Shown here piece after piece: positions 56,544 through 64,000 of a DNA stretch of 64,000 nt; the stretch's first letter is position 1, and the number at the start of each line of letters is the position of its first letter. A model generated the notes under the pieces. The model searched no databases. It saw nothing but the letters and a program-made list of their open reading frames with translations, and had not been told where the DNA came from. Location: the NCBI RefSeq assembly GCF_000424185.1, contig NZ_AUJK01000006.1, positions 62,001 through 126,000 of the forward strand. The letters run 5' to 3'. This DNA is from Prevotella sp. AGR2160 (GTDB lineage: Bacteria > Bacteroidota > Bacteroidia > Bacteroidales > Bacteroidaceae). Both the position numbers and the translations under genes were made by a program.

Positions 56544-56581
56544 AAAACTTTTTTGACGGTCCGTAATATTACATAAACGCT

Positions 56582-57328
56582 ATGGCAGAAAACTCATTCA
56601 AACTCCTCAATATTCCCAACGCGCTGACATGCAGCAACCTCATCTCAGGATGTATCGCCACCTCGTTTGCCTTTGCTGGTCAGCCGCTGTGGGCACTGCT
56701 GTGGATCATCATCGGCGCCGTCTTTGATTTCTTCGACGGCATGAGTGCCCGATTGTTGAAGGTCTCTTCGCCCATAGGCAAAGAACTCGACTCGCTGGCT
56801 GATGACGTGACGTTCGGCGTAGCGCCTTCCACGATGATCTTCTGGTATCTCGGCGTCCTCGAATACCCGTCCTTTCTGCAGCCCATGAGCACGCTGATCC
56901 CCTTCCTGGCTTATATCATGGCCGCCTTCTCAGCCTTGCGACTGGCGAAGTTCAACCTTGACACACGCCAGACGACATCCTTCATCGGACTGCCGACGCC
57001 TGCCAACGCCCTCTTCTGGGGCTCTCTCATCGTGATCAGCCCCTCTTTCATCGAGAACAACAGTTGGGGCTGGCTGATGATCCTCATCCTCGCCGGTATC
57101 AGCAGTTATCTGCTTATCTGCGAGATGCCGATGTTCGCCTTGAAATTCAAACAGTGGAGTTGGAAAGGCAATGAGCTGAAATACAGCTTTGCCATCTTCA
57201 CCCTTGCGATGATCGTCATCTTCTCTATCGCTGACGGTGCCAAAGGCGTGTTGGAGGCTTGGATGCCTATCATCCTTGTCTATGTCGTACTTTCTGCTCT
57301 AAAGGATATACGAATGAAGAAGCAATAA
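56582..57328 (+). CDS. pssA: CDP-diacylglycerol-serine O-phosphatidyltransferase
   Basis: Makes phosphatidylserine from CDP-diacylglycerol and serine. The 248-residue integral membrane protein has the CDP-alcohol phosphotransferase signature: GAVFDFFDGMSARLLKVSSP and SPIGKELDSLADDVTFGVAP (D-x2-D-G-x2-A-R...G-x3-D-x3-D). About seven helices; ends VLSALKDIRMKKQ. It supplies the substrate of Psd encoded just upstream, so the two form a phosphatidylethanolamine synthesis unit. Confidence 0.95.
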   Translation: MAENSFKLLNIPNALTCSNLISGCIATSFAFAGQPLWALLWIIIGAVFDFFDGMSARLLKVSSPIGKELDSLADDVTFGVAPSTMIFWYLGVLEYPSFLQPMSTLIPFLAYIMAAFSALRLAKFNLDTRQTTSFIGLPTPANALFWGSLIVISPSFIENNSWGWLMILILAGISSYLLICEMPMFALKFKQWSWKGNELKYSFAIFTLAMIVIFSIADGAKGVLEAWMPIILVYVVLSALKDIRMKKQ

Positions 57329-57376
57329 CAAGACTATCCCATGGAACAAGCAGTGGGATAGGAAAAGAATTAGCTT

Positions 57377-58012
57377 ATGAACTTAACAAAAGAACAATAT
57401 CAGGCGGCCCTATTCGATCTCGATGGGGTCGTTTTTAATACAGAGCCCCAATACACGATTTTCTGGGGACAGATCGGCAAAGAGCTGAAGCCGGAGATTC
57501 CCGACTTCGCCCATAAGATCAAGGGCCAGACACTCACGCAGATCTACGACCGTTATTTCCCCGGTGAAGAGCAACTGCAAGCAAATATCACGGAGCGCCT
57601 CAACGACTATGAGCGACAGATGGAATATCCGTACATCGATGGTCTTCCGGAGTTTGTGAAAGCCCTTCACGAGCAGGAGATTCCCACGGCCATCGTCACG
57701 AGCAGCAACCAAGCGAAGATGGAGAATGTCTACCGCCATCATCCCGAGGTACATCAACTCTTCGACCATATCCTCACGGCTGAGGATTTCCAGCGTTCCA
57801 AGCCCGACCCCGACTGTTATATCCGTGCCGCCCATTCCTTCGGTCTGCAGCCCTGTGACTGCATCGGCTTCGAGGACAGTATCAACGGTCTGAAAAGTCT
57901 GCGTGCCAGCGGAGCCTACACGGTAGCCCTGGCAACGACGAACAGCCGTGACGTGCTCGCGCCCCTCTCCGATATCGTCATTGATGACTACCGGCATTTC
58001 AGGGAACTATAG
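57377..58012 (+). CDS. HAD-superfamily phosphatase (beta-phosphoglucomutase-like)
   Basis: The 211-residue cytosolic phosphatase has motif I ALFDLDGVVFNTEPQYTIFW (nucleophile Asp and acid-base Asp), a helical cap, motif II AIVTSSNQAKM, motif III Lys near RSKPDPDCYIRAAH and motif IV CIGFEDSINGLKSLRASGAY. It belongs to the beta-phosphoglucomutase/small-sugar-phosphate branch by motif IV and cap type. The substrate cannot be named. It begins 48 bp after pssA. Confidence 0.9.
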   Translation: MNLTKEQYQAALFDLDGVVFNTEPQYTIFWGQIGKELKPEIPDFAHKIKGQTLTQIYDRYFPGEEQLQANITERLNDYERQMEYPYIDGLPEFVKALHEQEIPTAIVTSSNQAKMENVYRHHPEVHQLFDHILTAEDFQRSKPDPDCYIRAAHSFGLQPCDCIGFEDSINGLKSLRASGAYTVALATTNSRDVLAPLSDIVIDDYRHFREL

Positions 58013-58019
58013 ATCAAGC

Positions 58020-58051
58020 ATAGCTCGCCATAGATTACTATAGCGAGCTAT
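58020..58051. repeat. Hairpin between the HAD phosphatase and AMP-ligase genes
   Basis: ATAGCTCGCCATAG pairs with CTATAGCGAGCTAT (14 bp, one mismatch) across ATTA. There is no following T-tract. It could be a processing or regulatory structure. Confidence 0.55.
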
Positions 58052-58067
58052 AAATATAAGATAAGGT

Positions 58068-59696
58068 ATGGAAGAATTTAAAACGATTTTTGAGAGACAC
58101 TACACTTGGATTGAAGGCTTTATGCGTAACGTACGGCGTTACGGCCAGCGGATGGCGATGATTGATCCCCTTCAGCATAAGACCTGGAATTACGGACAAC
58201 TCAACGACGACTGCAACCGCATGGCCAACCACATTGTGGCTGACCATCTGCAGAAAGGTGACGTGCTGATGCTTCAACTCCCCAACTGCGCTGAGTTTGT
58301 TTTCACCTATATCGCCGCCCAAAAGACACATACCGTCTGCTGTCCCGTCAGTTTCCGTCTCAGTGCCGGAGAGCTGGCGTGGCAGATCAAGACCGCACGA
58401 CCGAAATATCTGATCTTCGACGAGAAGCGCCGCGATGTCGTGGAGAAAGCCATCGCCCTCGCCGACTACCAGCCGCAGCGCCTGCTAACCATTGACGGAG
58501 AAAGCCGTGGGAATATCCTCAATTTCACGGAGCTGATGCGCGACATGCCGGCGACAGAGCCGGAGAATCACCGTGAATACAATATCTATGACGAGACGAC
58601 GCGCCTCTTCACCTCCGGCACGACGGGCCGTCCGAAAGCCGTACCATTGACGAGTATCAACGAGGTGCTCTCCGCCCACGACGTGATGATTCATTTCCCG
58701 ATGAACTATCGTGACGTGACGATGAATACCACACCGTGGTTCCACCGTGGCGGCATCCACTGCGCCGGTCCTTGTCCGACGTTCTACGCTGGCGCCTGTC
58801 TCATCATCATGAACAAGTTCGACGCCAAACTGACACTGCAGTATGTCGAGCGCTATAAGATCACGTTCATCATCGGCGTGCCCACCGTCCTTGAGCGCCT
58901 CGCCGATGAGGAGGAGAAACAAGGCTATGACCTCTCCACGCTTCACGGCATCGTCACCATGGGCAGTCCGTTGGAACGTTCCGCCTGTATCCGCTATCAG
59001 AAAGTCCTCACACCGAATATCTTCAACGGCTACGGGACGACGGAGACCTTCTGGAACACGTTCCTACGGCCTTTCGACCTGCCGGAGAATGCGGGAACGG
59101 CCGGCTGTTCCTGCGTGGATGATGATGTGCGCGTTGTGAAAGTCTATAGCGACCGTCATGCCGAGCCCGATGAACTCGTCGCCCAGGACGGCAACGAGAT
59201 TGGCGAAGTGATTATCTGTTCGCCTGCAAAGTCGCCTTATACCTACGTTAATAACGAAGCCGAGACAGCGGCCAAATACTATAAGGACTTCATCTACACC
59301 AACGATCTGGCCACATGGGATGAGAATGGTTTCATCAGCATCATCGGCCGAAAGGATGACATGATTATCTCTTCGGGCGAGAATATCTATCCCGTGGAAG
59401 TGGAGGATGTCCTCGACAGTCATCCCAAGGTGGAGGACAGTATGGTCACTGCCGTTCCCGACAAGATGCGCGGCCAACTCGTCACGGCGTATGTCGTCCG
59501 CAAAGACCCGTCGCTGACGCCTGAGGAGCTTGATGAATACTGTAAGGCCAGTGATGCCATTGCCAACTTCAAGCGCCCTCGCCTCTACCGTTTCGTCGCC
59601 CAACTGCCAATGAACGCTACGGGAAAGAAGCTCCACATGAAGATGAAGGAGATCGCTCTTCAGGATCTGCGCAACGGACTATTATATCAAATATAA
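58068..59696 (+). CDS. AMP-dependent acyl-CoA synthetase/ligase family protein
   Basis: Class I adenylate-forming enzyme of 542 residues. It has the P-loop TTRLFTSGTTGRPKAVPLTS, FNGYGTTETFWNTF (A5), the C-terminal hinge SIIGRKDDMIISSGENIYPV and the catalytic Lys region in PMNATGKKLHMKM. N-terminal block FERHYTWIEGFMRNVRRYGQ and SFRLSAGELAWQIKTARPK suggest a medium/long-chain acyl or aryl acid ligase. The acid substrate is unknown. It begins 55 bp after the HAD gene. Confidence 0.9.
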   Translation: MEEFKTIFERHYTWIEGFMRNVRRYGQRMAMIDPLQHKTWNYGQLNDDCNRMANHIVADHLQKGDVLMLQLPNCAEFVFTYIAAQKTHTVCCPVSFRLSAGELAWQIKTARPKYLIFDEKRRDVVEKAIALADYQPQRLLTIDGESRGNILNFTELMRDMPATEPENHREYNIYDETTRLFTSGTTGRPKAVPLTSINEVLSAHDVMIHFPMNYRDVTMNTTPWFHRGGIHCAGPCPTFYAGACLIIMNKFDAKLTLQYVERYKITFIIGVPTVLERLADEEEKQGYDLSTLHGIVTMGSPLERSACIRYQKVLTPNIFNGYGTTETFWNTFLRPFDLPENAGTAGCSCVDDDVRVVKVYSDRHAEPDELVAQDGNEIGEVIICSPAKSPYTYVNNEAETAAKYYKDFIYTNDLATWDENGFISIIGRKDDMIISSGENIYPVEVEDVLDSHPKVEDSMVTAVPDKMRGQLVTAYVVRKDPSLTPEELDEYCKASDAIANFKRPRLYRFVAQLPMNATGKKLHMKMKEIALQDLRNGLLYQI

Positions 59697-59761
59697 TGGA
59701 GAACGGAAAATGGAGAATAGAGAATGGAGGAGGATCCTATATATAATAAGGTGTAAGATGA

Positions 59762-59796
59762 GGGAAGTAACGATTGGTTACTTCCCTTATTTTTTA
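59762..59796 (+). terminator. Terminator after the AMP-ligase gene
   Basis: GGGAAGTAAC (59762-59771) pairs with GTTACTTCCC (59777-59786) across GATTG, followed by TTATTTTTT. A family E unit (ATATATAATAAGGTGT) lies just before it at about 59738-59756. Confidence 0.85.
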
Positions 59797-59816
59797 AAAA
59801 AAAAACACGGGAAATC

Positions 59817-59848
59817 TTTGGTGTTGTCAATGTTTCTTCTTACTTTTG
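59817..59848 (+). promoter_or_regulatory. Promoter of the Dcu-type remnant
   Basis: -33 TTTG (59817-59820), 20 nt, -7 TACTTTTG (59841-59848). A perfect Bacteroidota promoter in front of a shortened gene. Confidence 0.75.
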
Positions 59849-59916
59849 CAAAGTCAACATTACAAAAGATATTGACAGTAAACTATTCCGTATCAACGCC
59901 TAAACAGTAACGCATA

Positions 59917-60555
59917 ATGAGTTTATTAATGATTGTAGAACTCCTCGTAGTTCTCATTGCTCTGTGGATCGGAGCCCGTTACGGATCCCTCGCCCTTGGT
60001 GCCCTGGCCATCGTGCTCTGTATCTCATTGCTGAAAATGGCGGGTATCGAGATTCTGCCGCAGTTTATGGAGGACGGCAAACCCGAGCGACTGTCGATGA
60101 ACATCGTCATCCAGATCATCATGATCACTGCCACCGCCTTCATGATCATCTTCTGTAAGGCGAAGCCTAAAGACGCTGTCGGCGGCAAGGTATGGCAGAA
60201 CGGTATGGTTGCCGTCGTCGCCATCTATGGTATCGCGTGGATGAGTAACACCTATTTCGACAACTACAAGCCAGAGATGCAGGCCATGCTGACGGGCATC
60301 ATCACGAAGTATCCGTGGTCCATCGCCTTCGCCTTCTTCACCGTCTCCGTACTGATCAACTCGCAGGGCGCTGTTGTGGTGAGCATGCTGCCACTGGCCT
60401 ACTCCCTGCATATCGAACCGTGGATTCTCCTCGGTGTGATGCCGTCGGTCTATGGTTATTTCTTCATCCCGAATTATCCGTCGGATATCGTCACCGCCAC
60501 CATCGTCGGCCTCGGCGTCAGTTACGTCTACCATTTCTGGCTGGGAATATACTAA
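59917..60555 (+). pseudogene. Anaerobic C4-dicarboxylate carrier (DcuA/DcuB) with the middle missing
   Basis: The 212-residue membrane protein. Residues 1-46 (VELLVVLIALWIGARYGSLA) match the start of Dcu carriers. From about residue 48 (FMEDGKPERLSMNIVIQIIM) the sequence matches the C-terminal half of DcuB, with NGMVAVVAIYGIAWMSNTYF, YPWSIAFAFFTVSVLINSQG and YGYFFIPNYPSDIVTATIVG. Full-length carriers are about 435-446 residues; roughly 215 are absent and the frame is kept. The central substrate-path helices are lost, so exchange of fumarate/succinate is unlikely. The promoter is intact. Either a recent in-frame deletion or an assembly collapse. Confidence 0.75.
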
Positions 60556-60563
60556 AAGAGACA

Positions 60564-61274
60564 TTAGATATAATCATCAACGACGGAGTTGATGATATCC
60601 ATGCTGGGCTTGGCGATCTTCGCCAGGCTCACTACTTTTTTCATCCATTCGTCGCCCTGGAAGAAGTTATCGTCAACATGCTTCCAACAGACATAATCTT
60701 TCATTCGCAGATAGTCGATGTCGGGATCATTCTTGTCAAATCCCTTCGGCGCCGTCTTCAATGCCGTGAGTCCGAAGCCCTTCTCCGACACCTCCTCATC
60801 GGTCCATGTGCCGGCATTAGGGTAACCGAACGCCTTAATAAACTGTCCGTTCTCCACGGCTTCCTTCCAGTGCTCGATGTTTCCCTTGATCTCATTACGA
60901 CAACTCGTGAGAATATTTGTCGGCAGATAATAACAGCCGAAAGCCACGAGACTCTGTCCAGGTTGCACATGGATATAATAGCCTCCGCGCAAGCTTTTCT
61001 TCCCTGCCGAACAGATATAGGCGCCGAAATGGCGCTTATAGGGTGACTTATCCTGTGAGAAACGGACATCCCGATAGAAGCGGTAACAGCAGTCCTTTGC
61101 CGTAAGATATTTTATCTCCGGATCCACTTTCGCCAACTGAGCGATGAGCGCGTCTATCCCCTGCCGGAAATCCTCCTGACAGGCATCATATTCCGCTTTA
61201 TGCGCATGAAACCAGTCGCGGTTGTTGTTGGCCGCCACATCCCTGAGGAATTTTTGTATTCGTTGTATATCCAT
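60564..61274 (-). CDS. DUF2461 protein
   Basis: The 236-residue cytosolic protein of the DUF2461/TIGR02453 family has IQKFLRDVAANNNRDWFHAH, YRFYRDVRFSQDKSPYKRHF, GGYYIHVQPGQSLVAFGCYY and the C-terminal LKTAPKGFDKNDPDIDYLRM. Its biochemical role is unknown. ATG 61274 (MDIQRIQKFL) is chosen; the frame is open to 61454 but extends into the divergent promoter region. A TAACTTTG box at 61320-61313 is a reasonable -7. Its 3' end lies 9 bp from that of the Dcu remnant (convergent). Confidence 0.87.
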   Translation of the reverse strand: MDIQRIQKFLRDVAANNNRDWFHAHKAEYDACQEDFRQGIDALIAQLAKVDPEIKYLTAKDCCYRFYRDVRFSQDKSPYKRHFGAYICSAGKKSLRGGYYIHVQPGQSLVAFGCYYLPTNILTSCRNEIKGNIEHWKEAVENGQFIKAFGYPNAGTWTDEEVSEKGFGLTALKTAPKGFDKNDPDIDYLRMKDYVCWKHVDDNFFQGDEWMKKVVSLAKIAKPSMDIINSVVDDYI

Positions 61275-61340
61275 TGTCGTTCGATCTAAATTCTTTTTTC
61301 CTAAATAGCGAACAAAGTTAACAAAAAAATAAGAGAAACA

Positions 61341-61372
61341 TTTGCTCATATCACAAAAAAAGACGATATTTG
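61341..61372 (+). promoter_or_regulatory. Promoter of the nucleotidyltransferase gene
   Basis: -33 TTTG (61341-61344), 20 nt, -7 GATATTTG (61365-61372, one mismatch to TAnnTTTG). The ATG at 61395 is 22 nt downstream. Confidence 0.6.
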
Positions 61373-61394
61373 CAAATAAAAGATCAGTAAATAT

Positions 61395-61712
61395 ATGGTT
61401 AGCGAAAATATCCGGGCGATGATTCCCCAAATCCAACAGTACTTGACTGGTCAACCCATCAAGAGAGCATGGCTGTTTGGTTCTTCCTCACGAGGTGAAG
61501 AACGACCGGACAGTGATATTGATATACTCGTGCAGTATGATGAATCAGCCGGCATTTCTTTGTTTACCATTTCCCGAATGATGATTCAGATGAAAAAACT
61601 CCTGGGTCATGATGTCGATCTTGTAGAATTGGATCGCCTTCTGCCTTTTGCTGCCGAATCAGCCAACCATGATAAAATTCTGATTTATGAGAGAAAGAAT
61701 TATGTAGTTTAA
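61395..61712 (+). CDS. Minimal nucleotidyltransferase (MNT-type), no HEPN partner
   Basis: The 105-residue protein of the MNT family has AWLFGSSSRGEERPDSDIDI (GS-x-RG...SDIDILV, two metal-binding Asp) and GHDVDLVELDRLLP (third Asp). MNT proteins usually act as antitoxins that AMPylate an adjacent HEPN toxin. Here the next 418 bp have no HEPN gene and consist of repeats. The sequence ends ILIYERKNYVV, as in antitoxins normally followed by HEPN. An orphaned antitoxin or an independent enzyme are both possible. Confidence 0.85.
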   Translation: MVSENIRAMIPQIQQYLTGQPIKRAWLFGSSSRGEERPDSDIDILVQYDESAGISLFTISRMMIQMKKLLGHDVDLVELDRLLPFAAESANHDKILIYERKNYVV

Positions 61713-61739
61713 TGAATCACTAGATATTTAACGTAGTCG

Positions 61740-62060
61740 AAAAGTCTCCATCAATATTCATCAATATTTCATCAATACATTGGCGCTTCAATACGCGTCA
61801 ATTGATGCCAAGGCATCGCATCAATTATCATCAATTGGTCCTCCGTAGGGTGCGGCCCTTGTGGCCGTCCTAATAGTGAAATTGTTGTCATTCTCCCGGT
61901 TAGGACGGCCACAAGGGCCGCACCCTACGGAGGGAGCCAAGTACCTCGCTCCGTATATTGATGATAATTGAATTGATGGCAGAGCCATCCATAGATGTTC
62001 ATCGTTGCCACTAAAAGCACTATAGATATTGATGAAATATTGATGATAATTGATGGGGCT
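61740..62060. repeat. Nested palindromic region with an inner perfect 34-bp inverted repeat
   Basis: Inner family B arms 61840-61873 and 61900-61933 are exact reverse complements around a 26-nt loop. Outside them, ATCAATATT/CATCAATT-type units on the left (about 61747-61838) recur inverted on the right (about 61955-62056: TATTGATGATAATTGAATTG, ATATTGATGAAATATTGATG). The element therefore looks like a family B hairpin inserted inside a larger AT-rich palindrome. No gene. Confidence 0.75.
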
Positions 62061-62130
62061 TGAACCACGAGAATTTCTGAGTCCCAAGATAATTCATAAA
62101 ATCCTCTCGCAGGAACCGAAAAGAATTTCT

Positions 62131-63219
62131 ATGACCCAAAACAGAAAGATCATACATATCGATATGGATGCGTTCTTTGCCAGCGTGGAACAACGGGACA
62201 ACCCGGAGCTGCGCGGCAAGGCCATTGCCGTCGGCTTCGACGGTGAGCGGGGTGTCGTGTCGACGGCGAGCTATGAGGCACGGCGCTTCGGCGTCCATTC
62301 CGCCATGCCCATTGCCACGGCGAAGCGGCGCTGTCCCGACCTCATTATCGTTCCCGTGCGCCACGGCTATTATGAAGAGGTGTCGCACGAGATCCGCAAG
62401 ATCTTCCAAGAATACACGGACCTCATCGAACCGCTGTCGATCGACGAGGCCTTCCTCGATGTCACGGAGAACAAGAAGGACATCCCCCTTGCCAAGGACA
62501 TCGCCATCGCCATCAAGGAGGAGATCAAGGAGAAACTCCATCTCACGGCCTCTGCCGGCGTCTCTTACAATAAGTTCTTAGCGAAGATCGCCTCTGACTA
62601 TCAGAAGCCCGACGGCCTCTTCGTCATCCATCCCGACAGGGCATTGGACTTCCTCTCCGACCTCCCCGTGGAGGATTTCTGGGGCGTGGGCCCGAAGACG
62701 CTGCAACTCATGCACCGCATGGGCATCTATACCGGCGGCCAGTTGAGAAAGGTTTCCCGCTCCCATCTCCGTGAAGTCTTCGGGAAGTCGGGGGATATCT
62801 TCTACAACTTCGCCCGCGGCATCGACGACCGCCCCGTTGTCACCGAACGTGTCCGTAAGTCCGTGGGCTGCGAGCAGACGTTCCTCGAAGATATCAGTAT
62901 TCCCTCCAAGGTCATCATTGAACTCTATCATACCGTCCTCGAACTTGTCGACCGCATCCATGGCGATGGCTTTGAGGGCCATACGCTGACGCTGAAGATC
63001 AAATACGGTGACTTCACGCAGATCACGCGCAGCATCTCCGGCAATAAAGTTCTCAGACGGAAAGACGACATCCTTCCACTGGCCAAGCAACTCCTTCACC
63101 AGGTCAGCTACGATGCCAACCACCCCATCCGTCTCCTCGGTCTCTCCGTCTCCAATCCCAATCCACAGGAAGACAACGACGAGCCACAATGGTATGAGGG
63201 CTGGCTCGATTTCGAATAA
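62131..63219 (+). CDS. dinB: DNA polymerase IV (Y-family)
   Basis: Error-prone translesion polymerase. The 362-residue product has IIHIDMDAFFASVEQRDNPE (catalytic Asp), VVSTASYEARRFGVHSAMPI, PLSIDEAFLDVTENK (catalytic Asp-Glu), ASAGVSYNKFLAKIASDYQK, the HhH region LPVEDFWGVGPKTLQLMHR and a little-finger domain. No clear beta-clamp motif was identified at the C-terminus (ends EGWLDFE). ATG 62131 (MTQNRKIIHIDMD) is used; the upstream open frame runs into repeats. Confidence 0.95.
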   Translation: MTQNRKIIHIDMDAFFASVEQRDNPELRGKAIAVGFDGERGVVSTASYEARRFGVHSAMPIATAKRRCPDLIIVPVRHGYYEEVSHEIRKIFQEYTDLIEPLSIDEAFLDVTENKKDIPLAKDIAIAIKEEIKEKLHLTASAGVSYNKFLAKIASDYQKPDGLFVIHPDRALDFLSDLPVEDFWGVGPKTLQLMHRMGIYTGGQLRKVSRSHLREVFGKSGDIFYNFARGIDDRPVVTERVRKSVGCEQTFLEDISIPSKVIIELYHTVLELVDRIHGDGFEGHTLTLKIKYGDFTQITRSISGNKVLRRKDDILPLAKQLLHQVSYDANHPIRLLGLSVSNPNPQEDNDEPQWYEGWLDFE

Positions 63220-63245
63220 ACGGAGCACATCCGACCTATGGTCTG

Positions 63246-63272
63246 CGGACGGCCACAAGGACCGCACCCTGC
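63246..63272. repeat. Half family B repeat after dinB
   Basis: GGACGGCCACAAGGACCGCA then CCCTGCC, a single family B arm with base changes, without an inverted partner. Confidence 0.55.
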
Positions 63273-63288
63273 CAGAGATAGAAAAGAC

Positions 63289-63361
63289 AAACTGTGCAAG
63301 GGGCATGCACAAAGTGTGCAGACCCCTTGCACAAAGTGTGCAAGGCCTCTGCACAGTTTTT
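63289..63361. terminator. TGCAC/GTGCA-rich hairpin, probable bidirectional terminator
   Basis: The outer stem AAACTGTGCA (63289-63298) pairs with TGCACAGTTT (63350-63359), followed by TT. Inside, GTGCA/TGCAC motifs alternate several times (for example CATGCACAAAGTGTGCA and CCTTGCACAAAGTGTGCAAG), giving alternative folds. It lies between convergent dinB and the secreted-protein gene. Confidence 0.65.
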
Positions 63362-63391
63362 ATCTCACGGAGAGAATCCGCGGGAAGAGGA

Positions 63392-64000
63392 TTACTTGAT
63401 CGTGAAGTTCAGCGAACCCCAGTAGTCCTCCTTGCCCGTTGACATCTGCATATAGTAGACGTACATCCACCCGGTCTTCGTCGAACTGTCATAAGAAGAA
63501 TAACCGGAAGTCTGGCTCACGAGGAGATAGACGTATGAGAGCGACATGCCATCGGCACCCCAGGGATAGAGGCTGAACTGCATACCGATATACGATCCAT
63601 AGTCGTCAGAATAGAGATCGTATGCGTTATCCTTGTTCTCTTCGGCCAACTCAGGATAAGCAATGCCCTTGCTGCCGTCGGCATGGATGATGAGCGGATG
63701 ACCACTGCCGGCAAAATCAGGAATCTGATACTCACCGCCACCGAGGTCATAGGCCTTGTCCGTCCAATAGTCCGTATAGTTCGTATAATCGGAATAGAGA
63801 TAATAGAACTGGATATTCACGGCTGTGGGATAGACGGCGGAGGCCGTGTAAGAGATGCCGCCGTCGAGAAGCGTGGAGTAAGGATCGACCTCGTCGCCGG
63901 AGAGCGTCAGCGTGTAGGCGAAGCTGTCGCCCTCTTTCGCCGTATCGGGGAGATTGACGATGGCGTAGGCCACGGAGTCACCATCGCTGAACGTCACCGA
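63392..64000 (-). CDS. C-terminal part of a beta-rich, probably secreted protein
   Basis: At least 202 residues, open at the right edge of the window, so the true start is unseen. The sequence is rich in Tyr, Ser, Thr and Asp (AVNIQFYYLYSDYTNYTDYW, DNAYDLYSDDYGSYIGMQFS, VYVYYMQMSTGKEDYWGSLN in part) and ends SLNFTIK. Alternating aromatic/polar strands suggest a surface beta-sandwich, as in many Prevotella lipoproteins. I do not recognise the family. The codon read as a start at 63997 (GTG) is probably internal. Confidence 0.6.
   Translation of the reverse strand, partial: SVTFSDGDSVAYAIVNLPDTAKEGDSFAYTLTLSGDEVDPYSTLLDGGISYTASAVYPTAVNIQFYYLYSDYTNYTDYWTDKAYDLGGGEYQIPDFAGSGHPLIIHADGSKGIAYPELAEENKDNAYDLYSDDYGSYIGMQFSLYPWGADGMSLSYVYLLVSQTSGYSSYDSSTKTGWMYVYYMQMSTGKEDYWGSLNFTIK

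Noticed and set aside
63289-63361. Possible CRISPR or iteron origin
   Set aside because: Motifs are inverted and irregularly spaced with a T-tract; a terminator explains them better, and no replication gene is adjacent.
1-64000. tRNA or rRNA genes
   Set aside because: Intergenic gaps were scanned by eye for T-loop (GTTCGAATC-like) and rRNA signatures; none was seen. A covariance-model search was not possible here.

Overview
The window looks like chromosomal DNA from a Prevotella-like member of the Bacteroidales. Grounds: Bacteroidota promoters (TTTG, about 20 nt, TAnnTTTG) with almost no Shine-Dalgarno sequences; lipoprotein fimbrillins with DUF3575 and DUF5119 partners; type IX secretion genes (porW, porX); a DUF1599/BT_3928/tpiA/SPOR/folE neighbourhood; and a streptopain relative. 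I saw no prophage, integrative element, CRISPR array, rRNA or tRNA. Many intergenic spaces hold small palindromic dispersed repeats, called families A to E here. Layout. 1-2461: RND efflux pump (cut by the window edge) and its adaptor. 2661-4103: CCA-adding enzyme. 4259-6607: three apparently shortened genes (AraC-type C-terminal fragment, streptopain-like protein without its catalytic His, short secreted protein). 6882-12117: forward housekeeping run (DUF1599, BT_3928-type membrane protein joined in frame to triosephosphate isomerase, SPOR protein, folE, exonuclease III). 12122-24802: reverse fimbrial operon (DUF3575, DUF5119, three fimbrillin-like lipoproteins, DUF3575, OmpA-like protein, large outer-membrane protein, TPR protein). 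25079-35465: reverse operon of about 10.4 kb joining a sulfur-carrier module (hcyS, hcyF, hcyD), a sulfite reductase fused to TusA, siroheme synthesis, cysD, cysN, cysH and a PstS/PstC/PstA-like transporter. 36409-41546: orphan NarL-type response regulator, divergent from an ABC ATPase, TonB-dependent receptor and MFS transporter. 41722-51479: small secreted protein, M43-type protease, aroA, metal ABC permease, porW, porX, tsaE. 51572-55637: trxA and dnaE. 55772-59696: psd, pssA, HAD phosphatase, AMP-dependent ligase. 59917-64000: internally deleted Dcu-type carrier, DUF2461 protein, lone nucleotidyltransferase, dinB, partial secreted protein. The most interesting system is the sulfur locus. 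Three promoters there (hcyS operon, regulator gene, ATPase gene) each carry the identical -7 box TACCTTTG. Upstream lie 16-bp palindromes TACC-N8-GGTA, the 7-2-7 geometry of NarL-family sites, about 20-23 bp apart. In the hcyS and ATPase promoters the nearest site is exactly 23 nt from the -7 box. At the regulator promoter a half-site sits at the same 23 nt. This predicts one regulon. It would link sulfate activation, reduction and protein-thiocarboxylate homocysteine synthesis with a transporter usually called a phosphate transporter but probably carrying sulfate, plus an outer/inner membrane uptake pair. The regulator's role and the transporter's substrate are inferences from sequence layout.
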